NCBI RefSeq assembly: GCF_000091045.1
Contig: NC_006679.1
Span: forward strand, 336,781 to 400,780
Length of the DNA: 64,000 nt
Reading direction: 5' to 3'
Origin: Cryptococcus deneoformans JEC21
Lineage: Eukaryota > Basidiomycota > Tremellomycetes > Tremellales > Cryptococcaceae
The position numbers and the translations under genes were made by a program. This document shows, piece after piece, positions 34,501 through 45,462 of this stretch (positions within the stretch are counted from its first letter, which is position 1; each line of letters starts with the position of its first letter). The notes below the pieces were generated by a model. It was not told the DNA's origin and ran no database searches. It saw only the letters and a program-made list of their open reading frames with translations.

Positions 34501-37396
34501 TGAGGTGAAGCAACTACAGACCAGTGTTGACAAGGTGAGTGCCACGGGCTTTTCCCCGTCAGAAGAAGAAGTGCAGTTACTAAAAAAGACGGGTTAAAAA
34601 CAATAGTCGACGTCGCCTCCAGCGGGTGTCAAGCTGGTGGACGTTTTTGAAGTTTTACCCCATATCCTGACCACAGGGAAAGAGAACACGGCCATCTCTG
34701 TTGCCCCCGCACTCTTCCGCCAATGCGGCCGCTTTTCGAGCTGGTCGTTGAAATGGTGGACGTTGATTGTCGACGTGGTGCAAAAGGCAGGCAATACCGA
34801 GCAAAAACCATTTTTATACCATGTCATTTCGACCCATTTGTCTGCCGTCTTGGGCCAGCACGGCGACTCGTTGGATGATGCGGTCACCTCGTGGCTCGAA
34901 AACCTTTCTGCGGCCAACGTGGTCGAAACGTTTGGGGGACGGACACGTCCAGCCGGTGTACTGGTCCGCCTCTTGCTCTTCCTCGTTTCCCACCGCTTCC
35001 TCTCCACCTGGGTCGTCTTGGAAAAGGCCGTTTTCCCCATTTGGAAACACGCCGCTCCGTTCGCTCTCCCACCCCGCAAACGCCTTTCATCAAAGCAGAT
35101 CCAAGCAATCACCTCTACCGTCAACATCATCGCGCAACTCCTCATTTCACCTCCGCTCATCCCCGACCTTGCACCCGTTTCGCTGAAAGAATCTCTCATT
35201 GTCCAAGCTTCGCGCCAGCCGGTGCTACAGGGTTCTTCCGTCGGGATCCTCATCCAACATTTACCCCTGTTGGTCGTGTTTGAGCAGAGCAAGCTTTTGC
35301 CTGATCAGGTGTCGCACAGGATCGATGAGATTTTGAGGAATCTGGCGATGACGGCAGAGTTCAAGACGGCGGCATTCAGGAACCTGAATCTGCTGAAAGA
35401 CGCTTTCCTCGCGAGGGAATGGAGTGGGCCGGGGATGGATCAGGGGTTGGAGGGCAAGATGATTGATGTGCTCAAGCGTATCATGTCGGAGAAGCCTACC
35501 CGTAAGTCGTCAACCCCCGCCCCATGTCGTCAGAGAGACTGACAGTATGAGCCTTTTTATAGAACCATCACCTAAACAAGGCCTGCCGAATTTCGATACG
35601 TCTGCTCGATTCAGCGCGTGGCGCTGGACGCGAGTCGTCCTCGAGATGCGTGTAGAGTTCAAAGCGTTGACGATGAGGATCGCAGAGGGTCAGAATGTGG
35701 CAGAGGCCAAGCAGACGCTGAATCAACTAGTGCATGCTACTCTGGATCGTGAGACGACTGCGGATGATACGGATTTGTTATGTGAGGTGTTCAAGGGAGT
35801 TGATTCGATGGTGACTCAAGAAGTGCGTTCCTTGTCCCGTTAGAAAAAAAAAAAGAGGCGGATTGGAAACTGATGTGCATCTTTTAGATACTTGCTGCAG
35901 GGATGGAGAGACTCGCGACATTGCTCGGCCATGCAATCGCAGCTGAATCACAACAGCAGCTTGAGACCCATATCAAATCCATCGACCAGCTGCTTCGCAT
36001 CCTCGACAGCATGAACAACCTGCCTTCACAATCCGTTACCGAACCATCGGTACTAAACGCCCGGCACAAGCTATTGGACCTTCTCGCTTTAGCATTGCAG
36101 ACCGTGGAGAGAAACCTGTCAACGACACGCGATGGCAGCGATCTCTTGTTACCCCCCGGGATATCTCCGCCTCAGCCTAGTCATCTCTTGAAAGCAGTGA
36201 TGGGCCTATTGAAGTTTACGCTAGGCTCTGTGGTATCCGAGAGCGTATCGCTGACGGCACCAAAACCAAATTTTCCGCACCTAGCTGTCTGCTTCTTGAA
36301 AGCTATTTTTGTAAGTTCAAGACCTGTGTTAGCAAAACGCTTGCTGACCAAGCCCCAGGCCGGCGATGGTATCCTTGATTCCAATAGCGCCAGGATAATG
36401 GCGGATATGCTGGTGTATATCATTGATTGTAAGTATTGTTTTTTTACGAGTCTGGATCAAGAGTTCAAAGCTGAATCGCAAGCAGGCACTTCTCCCCAAG
36501 CACGACTTGTATGCCAAAGTGCTCTCTTGGCAGAAACCGTCTCTCCCCATGCGCAATCTATCCTTAGTTCATTCCCCGAACTATCAGCGGCCATGCCATA
36601 TCTGTCGCCTGTGCAACGACACATGTCCCTCGTCACTCCAGACACCGCGGATCATGTGTCGGACTCTGCCTTGCCACTTGACGATCGTCGCTGGGAACTG
36701 TTTGAATATATCGGGCCATCCAAACGCAAGATCGGTCCTCAAGACTTGTTCCTTGCTAGTGCACCGCTGAAAGATGCGTCGTCTATCCCGATCACTCTCT
36801 TTGACCCCAAAATCACACGGGATGCGCCTCCGAATGCGGGTACGATGGATGCTTACGGTAAACCTGCTGAAGATGGAGAGCTCTCGCCAACGACCGACCC
36901 CAACCCCGCTTCGCCTGTGGAAGAAGAACCTCGGCGTTCATGGGAGACGTTTGCGTCAGAGAGAAATCTGGGCGATGGGCTTGCGGGCGAACCGGCGTAT
37001 GCAAAGCAGGCAGCGACACTACTCTTCTCTGTGCGTGATAACGACGTCCTCGAGGTTGCACCTGTCAAATCTGCCCCGGAGCTTGTCATCACCTCGTCAA
37101 CGTCGCCGCAGAAACCAAAAGTCAAGCGGTCCGGCAGCGGGAAAGACAAGGCGACAGGGTCCAACAAGGATGCCCCGGCCGCAGCGGAGGAGGATGAGAA
37201 TGATGAAGACAGTGGGGCAGAGGTTCCTCTGAGTAAGAAGCAAAAGACGGCGAAGAATAATAATGCGGCGGCTAAGGCACCTGCCAGGAAGACGACGGGT
37301 GGGAAGGGAGTTAGTAAGAAGGCGACAGGGAAGAGTGCAAAGGAAGGTGCGACGGGCAAGGCAAAGGGCGGGAGAAGAAAGTCTCAAGCAGAGTGA
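31501..37396 (+). CDS. MED12: Mediator kinase-module subunit Med12 (Srb8), 5' end uncertain
   Basis: The Med12 N-terminal signature is clear: AVEDFAPPAWRTVLHNRVDF, a 46-bp intron, then GYPDFYPSRPGFDQPEDVLT and EDNVKSGFAGKPFVSEV. About a dozen exons follow in phase, with conserved blocks RLGFLADLGNRDIPLHWLMR, FKGVELLDVMFS, WYSQEFTNTVISWLRIQLGQ, TRLLRALHTKHLISTRLFTG and DIKSIDQLLRIL-like helices. The C-terminus is lysine/alanine-rich (KKQKTAKNNNAAAKAPARK) and ends KGGRRKSQAE at 37396. Med12 activates Cdk8-cyclin C in the Mediator kinase module. The ATG at 31501, immediately after the gap, is one base out of frame with AVEDFAPPAW across poly-C runs, so the first exon is either mis-sequenced or differently spliced. 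Confidence 0.87.
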
Positions 37397-37940
37397 GGCT
37401 GATAGAGTAGTGGTGCATGTTGAACTGTAGCACATAGGGCATGCAGTACGTCTGGCTCAATCGTGTCAGGTGAAGGTATATACTATTTAAATTGCCCAGA
37501 GATCTCTTCTGTGGTCATTCTGCCCGCACATACTCGTCACGGATGCATACGTTCGAGGCTGCCCGACTGCCCTGAAGCGGAGGTTGGGCTGCCACAATCC
37601 AAAGAGGCGGACAGGACCGCTGTGGAAGATATCTTGGCTGATAAGCAGTTTCCGCAGTGTTTTCCTGTGGGCATGCATGGGAGTGGTGGCTGGAGGTCGG
37701 TGGTGGAGCCGGGCATGCACTGGATGTGGCTGGAATGTGGCCGTGTGGGTTAAAGTGCAAGTGTGCCTGGCGCTGTCCTGGACTCTGCCGTGCAGCCCTG
37801 GCTTTTCCTGTCGCCGGAACATGGCACTTGCTTTTCACCTCTCCACACTCCCGCCAACTCTTCTTCTCCCCACCCGTATCGTGTTCCGTGGCCTGTCCCC
37901 TTTTTCTCCTGTCCACCTCTTTCCGTCACCCGCTCTCGCC
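37397..37940. promoter_or_regulatory. Spacer between MED12 and CDC6 copy 2
   Basis: This 544-bp spacer must hold the MED12 3' end and the promoter of the second CDC6 gene. It contains no ACGCG core on either strand, in contrast to the region before CDC6 copy 1. The last 100 bp is pyrimidine-rich. No ORF is supported. Confidence 0.5.
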
Positions 37941-40480
37941 ATGGCTGGCCCAGCGAAGCGTGCCCGTCACCACGACGAAAACTCTGCATCTCCAGCAGAC
38001 AGCACATCCCCCACTCCCGCTGCCTCAGCCCCGCCCGCCGCCACAGACCTCTCCGCGCCGTCCACCCCCACCACAGCTCCGCCCACCACCCGTGCACACT
38101 CTGCCTCGCGCAGGCCGGCCACGAGGTCCACACAGTCGAACAACACCCACTTCACTATCGCTACCCGCCAGACCAACTTCGCTCTCCACGCGTCCAACTC
38201 TATGCCCGCGCCGTCCGGTCCTGGCATGCGGGGCGTCGGTCGTGCAGGAATGAATGGTGGTAGCGGGCGCGCCTTACCAGCCGGGCCGAGCACACGATCA
38301 GGTGGTGCCGGCACGTTACAACGTACACAGTCTGCTCCTGTCATCGCGTCTCCGGCGCAGATCAAGGCCGCAGCGGGCGCTAGTGGAGGTGAAACAGAGC
38401 CTCCGAAAGGTGGCTGCGACAGCTTGGGATTGGGTGAACGAAGATTTGGCAAGGGCAAGGAAAATATTCCTCCCAAAAAAGATGAGGACCAGCAGCCTGA
38501 ACCTGCCAGGAAGCGTATGAGAGTGACCAGCAGAGGCTCCTACAGCGGGCAAGGAGGTAGGAAGAGGAGTGGAAGTGTTAACAGTGTGCGTAGTGAGACT
38601 ACCAGCAGTAAGTGTCGTCTCTTCCCTCCCTTCCAGTCTTGACCAAACTCTTGCTGATAACGATTTTTCATCATCAGGCAGCCGGCATTCATCACTCGCA
38701 CCGTCCTTCTCCTCAGCCTCCATCAGCGGCTGGGGCGGTCCTCGCTTCCCATCCCCATCCCCTTCTCAAGCATCTTCTTTCGACGCCTCCTCCTTTGACA
38801 GACTTTCCGTCAGTGACAGATCGGGCCATGCCGCTCATCTGCCCAAAAACCGACCTGTCACCCGCAGCATCGCCATGCTCCCCACACCTCCTCCGTCAAC
38901 CCCTCCCGAGGAAACTGCAGCCGCTCGTGATGTCTTGGGAGTAGACATTTTAGAGGCAAGTGATGCAGAGACGGAGAAAGCACCTGCAAACCCGTACAAG
39001 CAGCTTAAATCTTTCCTCCGGTTGTCGACGAGCTTTACAGCTGGTGCTTCGGTTGATGAGACGATTATTGGGAGACAAGAGGAAAAGTCGGCTATCAGGG
39101 CGTATGTTGGCACGTCAGAGGCCGAGAGTGATGTGGGCATGTATGTGTCTGGACCTCCGGGGACGGGCAAGACGGCACTTGTCACGGCGATGGGTAGAGA
39201 ATTGGCAGAGGATGGATGGAAGGTGGTGGAAATTGGATGTATGGGGATCAAGGCCACGGATATGTGGAAGGAAATAGGAGAAGCCCTAGATTGTGGCAAG
39301 ACAGAAAATGATATCAGGAAATACGTGGCTCAAGAGGAGAACAAGGTGTACGTTTATTTTGACAAACACTTTTTTTTTCCTCTGTCCCACATGCTGATTC
39401 TTTTTTTACAGTTTCATTATCCTCGATGAAGTCGACTCTCTCATGCCTCCTCCCCCTGCCGCCGCCCCACCTTCCATTTCCCATCTTTTCGCCAAGCTTT
39501 TCGCTCTCCCTCTCACCTCATCCACCACAAAACTCATCGCCATCTCCAACACCCTTGACCTCACCGTCCGCGCTCGTCTCGTCCTTCCAAACAGCATGCA
39601 TCCTCAAGTCTTGCCATTCAAGGCTTATGGGCAAACCGAAATGAGCGCAATCGTTAACGCGCGCGTCAACGCTGCCAAGGTTGAAGGCGTCAAGGTGGAC
39701 ACCACGGCCATCACCCTCCTTGGGAAAAAGGTGGAAGCTCAGAACGGTGACTTGCGCATGTGTCTTGGCGTCCTCGGCTCTGCCATCTCCTTTGCCGAGG
39801 CAGAATGGACCAGGAAAATTTCTCAGGCCGCTAATGACCCCGAGCCGAAACCTGTGGCTATGACCAAGGTCGCCGTCTCACACATTCTCAAAGCCCTCAC
39901 ATCTTACACTGCTCAACTCCGTGCTGCTGCCGGTTCTTCCTCGGCTTCCTCCGCTGGCTCAAGATCTGCCACTGGCAAAAAAGTCAAGTCGGTACAACTT
40001 CAAGGGAAGATGGTGCTTGTCGCCATGTTGGTGTACTTGTCTCGTACACGGGCTGGTATGAATGGTTGCCCGGCTATGGGCAACAGCGGAACAAACACCC
40101 CTTCCACCCCTACCGCCTCTGGGACAGATATCCCTGCTTCCGCGCTTTACGCTACTTACTCCCACCTTCTTTCGCACACCACTTCACCATTCCCTCCAGC
40201 TCCAGAAAGTGACTATCGCGACTTGCTCTCCAACCTTGAAACTCTCGGCTTGATCACTCTCACTTCTAGTTCCGGCCGGGGTATTTCCGCGAGCGCAAGC
40301 AAGGTGGGGTTCTGTGTGAGAGAAGAGGACGTGAAAGATGGTTTGTGGTCCGCGGAGGGGCAAAGTAAAGGTACAGCTGATGAGGAGGTGAAGAAGTTAT
40401 GGGAGCGGGAGGAGGCCAAAGTGAAGCGGGTGAGGGAGAAGATGGCTTTGACCAAGGCGGATGATGAAATGAACGCGTGA
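37941..40480 (+). CDS. CDC6: Cdc6 replication-licensing AAA+ ATPase, copy 2 (paralogue)
   Basis: ATG 37941 (MAGPAKRARHHDENSA) starts a three-exon gene with the same intron positions as copy 1: one after the SVNSVRSETTS serine-rich block and one just before Walker B. The N-terminus is unrelated in sequence (alanine/proline/threonine-rich) until a shared block with the KEN box (GKGKENIPPKK) and RKRMRVTSRGSYSG. The AAA+ core is intact: NPYKQLKSFLRL, GPPGTGKTALV, FIILDEVDSL, AISNTLDLTV, QNGDLRMCLGVLGSA, and the winged-helix VQLQGKMVLVAMLVYLSRTR. By eye the second half of the protein is much closer to copy 1 than the first half. No catalytic motif is lost, so it is probably functional. It differs from copy 1 in GC-rich codon use and in lacking MCB motifs upstream. 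Confidence 0.92.
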
Positions 40481-41289
40481 TCGTCCTTTCTACTAGGACG
40501 AAAGAAGAAAGGGGAAAAAAGGCGGTTGGAATAGCTGTTTTGTGGTTATGCTTGCTTATGTCATTGACACAGGAGATTGCATGTCATGCAGGGTTCTTTG
40601 GTAGTCTCTTTGGAGAAACAAAAAAGAGCTACCTATCGATAAAAACGTGAGAGAAACGGATTGGAATATGCCTCAATTAGTCATTTGTGCTTCTTTACGA
40701 TGTTGGAAATGTTTATGAATCCATCATGCTTGATTGTAACTACATACGCCCACTTTGTGAACATCCATGGGATTCAATGTAGCAGCAAGGAATTTCCGAG
40801 CGAGACGAAAGGCGAGAAAATCGATGCAAGAGGGAAAAGCAGGGGAGAGATGAGAAGGATTTCGCAGGCACGGCGTTGTCAGTCGAAAAGACTTTTGTTC
40901 CTGGGAGAAAACAGTCGCGTAACGATTATTGACGTCATTTATTTCTTCCTTCTTCCCCCCGCCGTCGTCGACCCACGGCCCCCGCTCTGCTGGCCTGCCA
41001 CACTTTTTGCTTCCGCCCCTTCCCGCTTTCTCATCATCTTCCGACTCTTCGGCCCCAGAACCCTTCGTTGCGACGAGGTCTCTGCGGTCTCCATCATGGC
41101 CTGTTTGCACACGTGTAGTCTGCATTGCTTATTATAATAAACTCAACATTCCTTAAAATGCCAATAGTCATATACTCATCACACCGCAAAAATATTCATA
41201 CAAATTACCACCATTACACACAACATACAGATCACGACTCTAATTAAACACGCCAAATGTTTAAGCCATTTCCTTCCTTGTGCTGAACC
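40481..41289. other. Convergent spacer; left end of transporter duplication
   Basis: Lies between the 3' ends of CDC6 copy 2 (+) and transporter copy A (-). From about 40940 it is similar to the DNA at about 43940-44150, which marks the left end of the tandem unit. A 133-codon minus-strand ORF (41125-40724) is not supported. Confidence 0.45.
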
Positions 41290-43474
41290 TCAGACTTCAA
41301 GGTGTGAAAGTTCAGGCTTGTCCAAGAACTGTCTATGTACATCGGTGTTGTTCTCAAACAACTCGGTAGGAGCAACTTCGCCGCCGCCTCGCTCGATAGC
41401 GACCTTGGCCTTTTCGAAATGGGATCCGTCCGCCTCGGGACCGAGGAAAACGACAATGATACCAAAGGCAATGACAGCACCGATGAGGATACCGTTGATA
41501 GCAGCGTAGTCTGGGATGTCGGTACCGGCCAGTTTGAGGGATTTACCAGCGTTGGCTTCGATTTGAGCAGAACCTGCAGAGGCCATGTTACCAAGCTAAT
41601 GGTTGGTGTAAGTCTTCTCTCTCAAGGCCACAAAAATAATCAGACAACTTACTTGGTAGCAGAGGCCACCGAAGAGAGCACGGAAAGCTGGAGGAGCAAT
41701 TTCGCCGAGGTACACAGGGACAACACCCCAAGCTACGATATTCGTCAGTATAGGATTTCACAATCAACGCAGTCAAGTCAACATGCCTCCCTGAACACCA
41801 CTTTGAATGAAGCTGGGGAAGGAGATACTGTCAGCCGCCATGATCTGCGAGACCAGACGGTCTCTACTTACAAACCACCAGCAGCAAGTCCAGCAAAGCT
41901 ATCGGGAAGAATCCAAAGAGGAATCCAGCAAGCCTAGGAGTTTATGAGCACGTATTAGCGAACAGTAAATGAAGCAAGTGTGCACTTACCGTGTAAACAC
42001 AACACGCCAAGATTGCGAACCGCCTGCCGACAAATTGAGAGACGTGACCAGCAATAGTACCACCGACGATAGCGCCACAGCTATACAGCTTGTTAGCAGA
42101 AAGGAAAGTACAACGGGCTGCAAAACTCACTTAGAGATGATAGTAGCCTTGGAGGCGAGAGGACTGGAAAGACCTTTGGTGGTCTTAAGGTAAGTCGGGT
42201 AAAGGTCCTGACTACCGTGGGCGAAGAAGCTCTGATCACATTGTTAATAGGCTGTAGTATGCCACCAAGTGACGCACGAAGAAAGTCATAAGGCAGACAG
42301 CCCAGATCCATCGAAGCCCTGCCACAAACTGTTTAGACCATTGTCTCCAGTTTTCTTTGGAGGAAACTTACAGTTAGTTCTGAACATGTTGCTTAGTTCT
42401 CGGATGAAATTCTTAGAGGCCTGTTTGCTGGAAATACCCTTCGCCTTGGCTTCTTCTCGAGCGACAATGAATTGTCGGGATTCCGGGAGACAAGACCTGA
42501 CAATAGCGGCGAGCAGGGAGAAACCCGCGCCCATGAGGTAGATTGCTCGCCAACCGTACTCGCTTTTTGGAACGACAGTCAGATTGATGACTGTTAAAGT
42601 GTCAACTTAATAAGTAAGTGCCATGCGCAGACGAGACTCGACACATACCAGCGGCGAGAAGGTAACCACAGGAGTAACCCTGCTGGAGAATACCACTGCA
42701 CAAGCCTCTGGCAATAGGAGGCACATTCTCAAGACCACTATACAGAGTCAGTACATCGCTTCAAGAAGGTAATAGAATACTCACGTGGCTGCAGCACACC
42801 CCCAGATACCGCCCATAGCAATACCGAACAAACTCCTGTTTGTCGATCAGCACAGCTCTTACAGCGGAGAAAGGAGCAACTCACCTGACGGCCAAGAATT
42901 GCTGGTACGTGTTGACAAACCCAGATCCAAGCTCGAATACCATGATCAAAAGGCAGTTGAAAACCAAGGTCCACTTTCGTCCATAACGGTCGGCACAAAG
43001 ACCAATGATAACGGCACCCAATGAACGAAATAGAAGGGTAAGAGTGATGGCAGTAGTAATGGAGCTGGGGGCGACATCGAATTGCTCTGCTAAGGAGTCA
43101 AGGGTGAGGGGAACACAGAAAAAGTCGTAACCATCGATTGTCCATGCGAGCCACCCCTGCGGACAGACAGATCAACTGGGACACGCCTGGCAATGAAATA
43201 TTGCGCTTACCGAGAAAAACATCAACCATCCAAAAGGGGAAACAGCTCGAATGATTTTAAAAGGGTTCTTTGTTTCAGGTTCTTCTCCAGCGACGGGCTG
43301 TCGTAGACTGGGAATCATACATCTCAAAAAGGACCTGTCCCCTCTGTTGGCGTGCCATGCTGCTAATTGATCGCGGATAGAAGAGGAGCGGCGCGCTGGA
43401 AGGGCGAATTCAGACTCATCTTCGTGGCGAAGCTTTTGCTCCTGTGCGTGGTGAGGAAGGTGTGAGGTGGACAT
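41290..43474 (-). CDS. Carboxylate/proton MFS transporter, Jen1 (SHS) family, copy A
   Basis: ATG 43474 (MSTSHLPHHAQEQKLRHEDE) begins a gene of about nine short exons. Family marks: GWLAWTIDGYDFFCVPLTL in the first helix, LTLLFRSLGAVIIGLCADRY and GRKW after it, SLFGIAMGGIWGCAAAT, ARGLCSGILQQGYSCGYLLA, and FFAHGSQDLYPTYLKTT, which fits the Jen1 signature with its H-x-S-Q-D-x-x-x-T core. The C-terminal exon starts MASAGSAQIEANAGKSLKLA and contains FGIIVVFLGPEADGSHFEKA. Jen1 proteins import lactate, pyruvate or other short carboxylates with H+ at the plasma membrane. Compared with copy B the tail has lost two bases after PELSH, so it ends LEV and lacks the last ten or so residues. Confidence 0.88.
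42666..43069. repeat. Segment identical to 47729-48132 (transporter copies A and B)
   Basis: About 400 bp including two introns read identically in both transporter copies, while exons and introns on either side differ at many positions. This is the pattern left by recent gene conversion within an older tandem pair. Confidence 0.75.
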
Positions 43475-44364
43475 GTGGTGATCCTTGATGAACACAAGGC
43501 GAAGCAGTTATGAATAGCTATAGCTGTAGGCTTAGTTGTAGGTCGCTAGTGGTTAATGGGTGGCGTGTGTGGAAAGGAAGGCGAACCATGGGATCTTTTA
43601 CTTGGTTAAATGGATCTTTTAAGTGGATAAGGTTTTTATACTGTGACCTCCCTCTGCTCTGAGCAAACTTTCTTTTACGATGAAAAGTAACATGGGAGGT
43701 TTGTCATGCCGTGGGTTTCCAGACCGAGTTATCGGACTGTCTTGCTTCTTCTCTTTCTTTCCTTCTATCATCCACCTTAGCTGCCATATATCTGCTCAAT
43801 GCAATCATCCGCCCCCGACTAGCAGCTCTATCCGACTGTGATTAGACAGCGATGCCATACTTATTTTGTAAGCTGCCGTGGCATCATAATGGGGACAGCA
43901 AGGAACCAGGCACAGAAATTACAAACGCAACGGCCAAAACAAAGATCTTCCTCCCGCCGCGTCTTCGAATTGTTTCTGCTGCGAGCGAGTGCTGGCCTTG
44001 CTACAGTCTACATTTTTTTTGCTTTCATCCCTTCCCGCTTTCTCAGCTTCCGACTTTTTTCCCCTGAGCATTCACTCTCTTCTTGGGTAGTGCGGTCTTT
44101 TTAATTCATAGTCGGATGCGCCTTAATAAAGCATTAATAATCAAATAAATGTTATGCTCCATCCACAAATGTTTGTTTGGTTCCATATATATAAATAATC
44201 AACAGCCTATTGAAAGAAGCACAAGAGAGGGGGACAGCAATGAGATGAGCAACAGAATAGAACGTAATAAAGGTGACCATGACGGGACAGCAGAAATCAC
44301 ATCTGTTAGAAGATCTTTGATGTGTACATCTTTCTACTATACGTATTATTATTTATATATCTAT

Positions 44365-44851
44365 TTATGATGATAAGCTTCGGTGTCGGAGCTCACACCT
44401 AGCAGTTTCGGCGGTAATAAAAAGAGTCTAATGGAAGTTATAGCAGGGAAATGGTGTTGGCATGGGATATGTGTCACATATATCACCTGCTTATGCTGCT
44501 GTGCATGTCTTCTGAAGTAAGAATCGAGTTCTTCTCCCTTCTCTGGTGCGGTCGAGAGAAGGCTCCCCAAAAAAGCAAGTATCGTTGCAACATGTGCTCT
44601 ATCATTTTTAGCAGCTGACAAGCTTTAGATTGTTATATATGATTTTGCGTTCTCAAGGGCTCATTGCTGTTTGCTCCACAATGAGCCCTTTTCAGGTGAT
44701 TCCATTTAGGCTGATCGAAACAATAGTAGATTCCTTATTATTGACGAACTTCATGCACTCGGACACTCAGCTTGTTCTGAAAGTAGTTCATCACAACGAA
44801 TAATTCTCCCAAGTTTTGGCACTTTTCCCCAGCCCGGCGAGGAGTGGACAT
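44365..44851 (-). CDS. Possible small gene or pseudogene in the extra DNA
   Basis: Three protein-like pieces lie on the minus strand. From ATG 44851: MSTPRRAGEKCQNLGELFVV, then MNYFQNKLSVRVHE, then a frame break. Around 44621-44488: SAAKNDRAHVATILAFLGSL, then LSTAPEKGEELDSYFRRHAQ, ending QHKQ at a consensus donor. A 59-bp intron (44486-44428, GTGATA...TAG) joins to TLFITAETARCELRHRSLSS and a stop at 44367-44365. The last two pieces and their intron look real; the link to the upstream piece is unresolved, as a 12-bp hairpin and stops lie between. No family is recognised. A decayed gene is as likely as a live one. Confidence 0.35.
44655..44690. repeat. Perfect 12-bp inverted repeat (hairpin)
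   Basis: AAGGGCTCATTG (44655-44666) and CAATGAGCCCTT (44679-44690) are exact reverse complements separated by 12 nt. This could fold as a stable hairpin in either strand. It lies in the extra DNA of the transporter duplication, between two coding-like pieces. Confidence 0.9.
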
Positions 44852-45258
44852 GCAATTACTGAGCTGGATCTGCAAGTCCCTTAGCTACATGAATGAAGGC
44901 CACACACGTCAATATATTCATGTGAATAGCGATCCGAGCTTGAATCGCAAGAAGAAAGGTATGTGTAACGAAGAGATCAGGGGACAGAACGTGCAGAGAT
45001 AAACTCATGAGTGGACATACATTCTAGAATGCACAAGGATTCAATGTACTGTTTTGGATTATATTTACACTGGAAGCTTGTAAGATATAAACAAGCGGTG
45101 CAAAAAGTCGTCATGAATTTGACGAAACCAGTGTGCAAAAGTCAGCTTGGACAGATCAGAACTGAGGGAAGGGAATCGCATACTCATGTGCGTATTCCAT
45201 CGGAGCAATCATGGCTTAACAAGCCGCTTGACTTCGATCTTTCAGAGCATCTTGACCA

Positions 45259-45462
45259 ATGATTCCCATCTTCATTATCCTCACGATCCTCCTCATTGTC
45301 TCCACGGTTGTCATCTCCATCCTCTTCTTCTCCACTCTCACCCCTTCTGACTCTTCTTCTTCCCCTCAACGAAGCGGACGAGCAAAGATCGTTGGAAAAA
45401 AAGGTAATTGGTGGCAGGATTTCCGCGTTACGAGTGATGAGCGTGCATGCTTGCTGAAGTAG
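45259..45462 (+). CDS. Possible small single-pass membrane protein
   Basis: The ATG at 45259 opens 67 codons beginning MIPIFIILTILLIVSTVVIS, an uninterrupted hydrophobic segment of about 25 residues, followed by a serine-rich then basic tail (SGRAKIVGKKG). A possible donor (GTAATT) follows GKK. The opposite strand of the same DNA reads as an acidic low-complexity frame, and a different minus-strand frame (ATG at 45628, MDSLGATVAPDPAIRS) is also protein-like, so the strand is not settled. No homologue is recognised. Confidence 0.22.
   Translation: MIPIFIILTILLIVSTVVISILFFSTLTPSDSSSSPQRSGRAKIVGKKGNWWQDFRVTSDERACLLK

Noticed and set aside
40724..41125. 133-codon minus-strand ORF from an ATG at 41125
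   Set aside because: Composition is not protein-like, and the first half lies in DNA that is similar to noncoding sequence at about 43.94-44.15 kb, where the frame is not kept.
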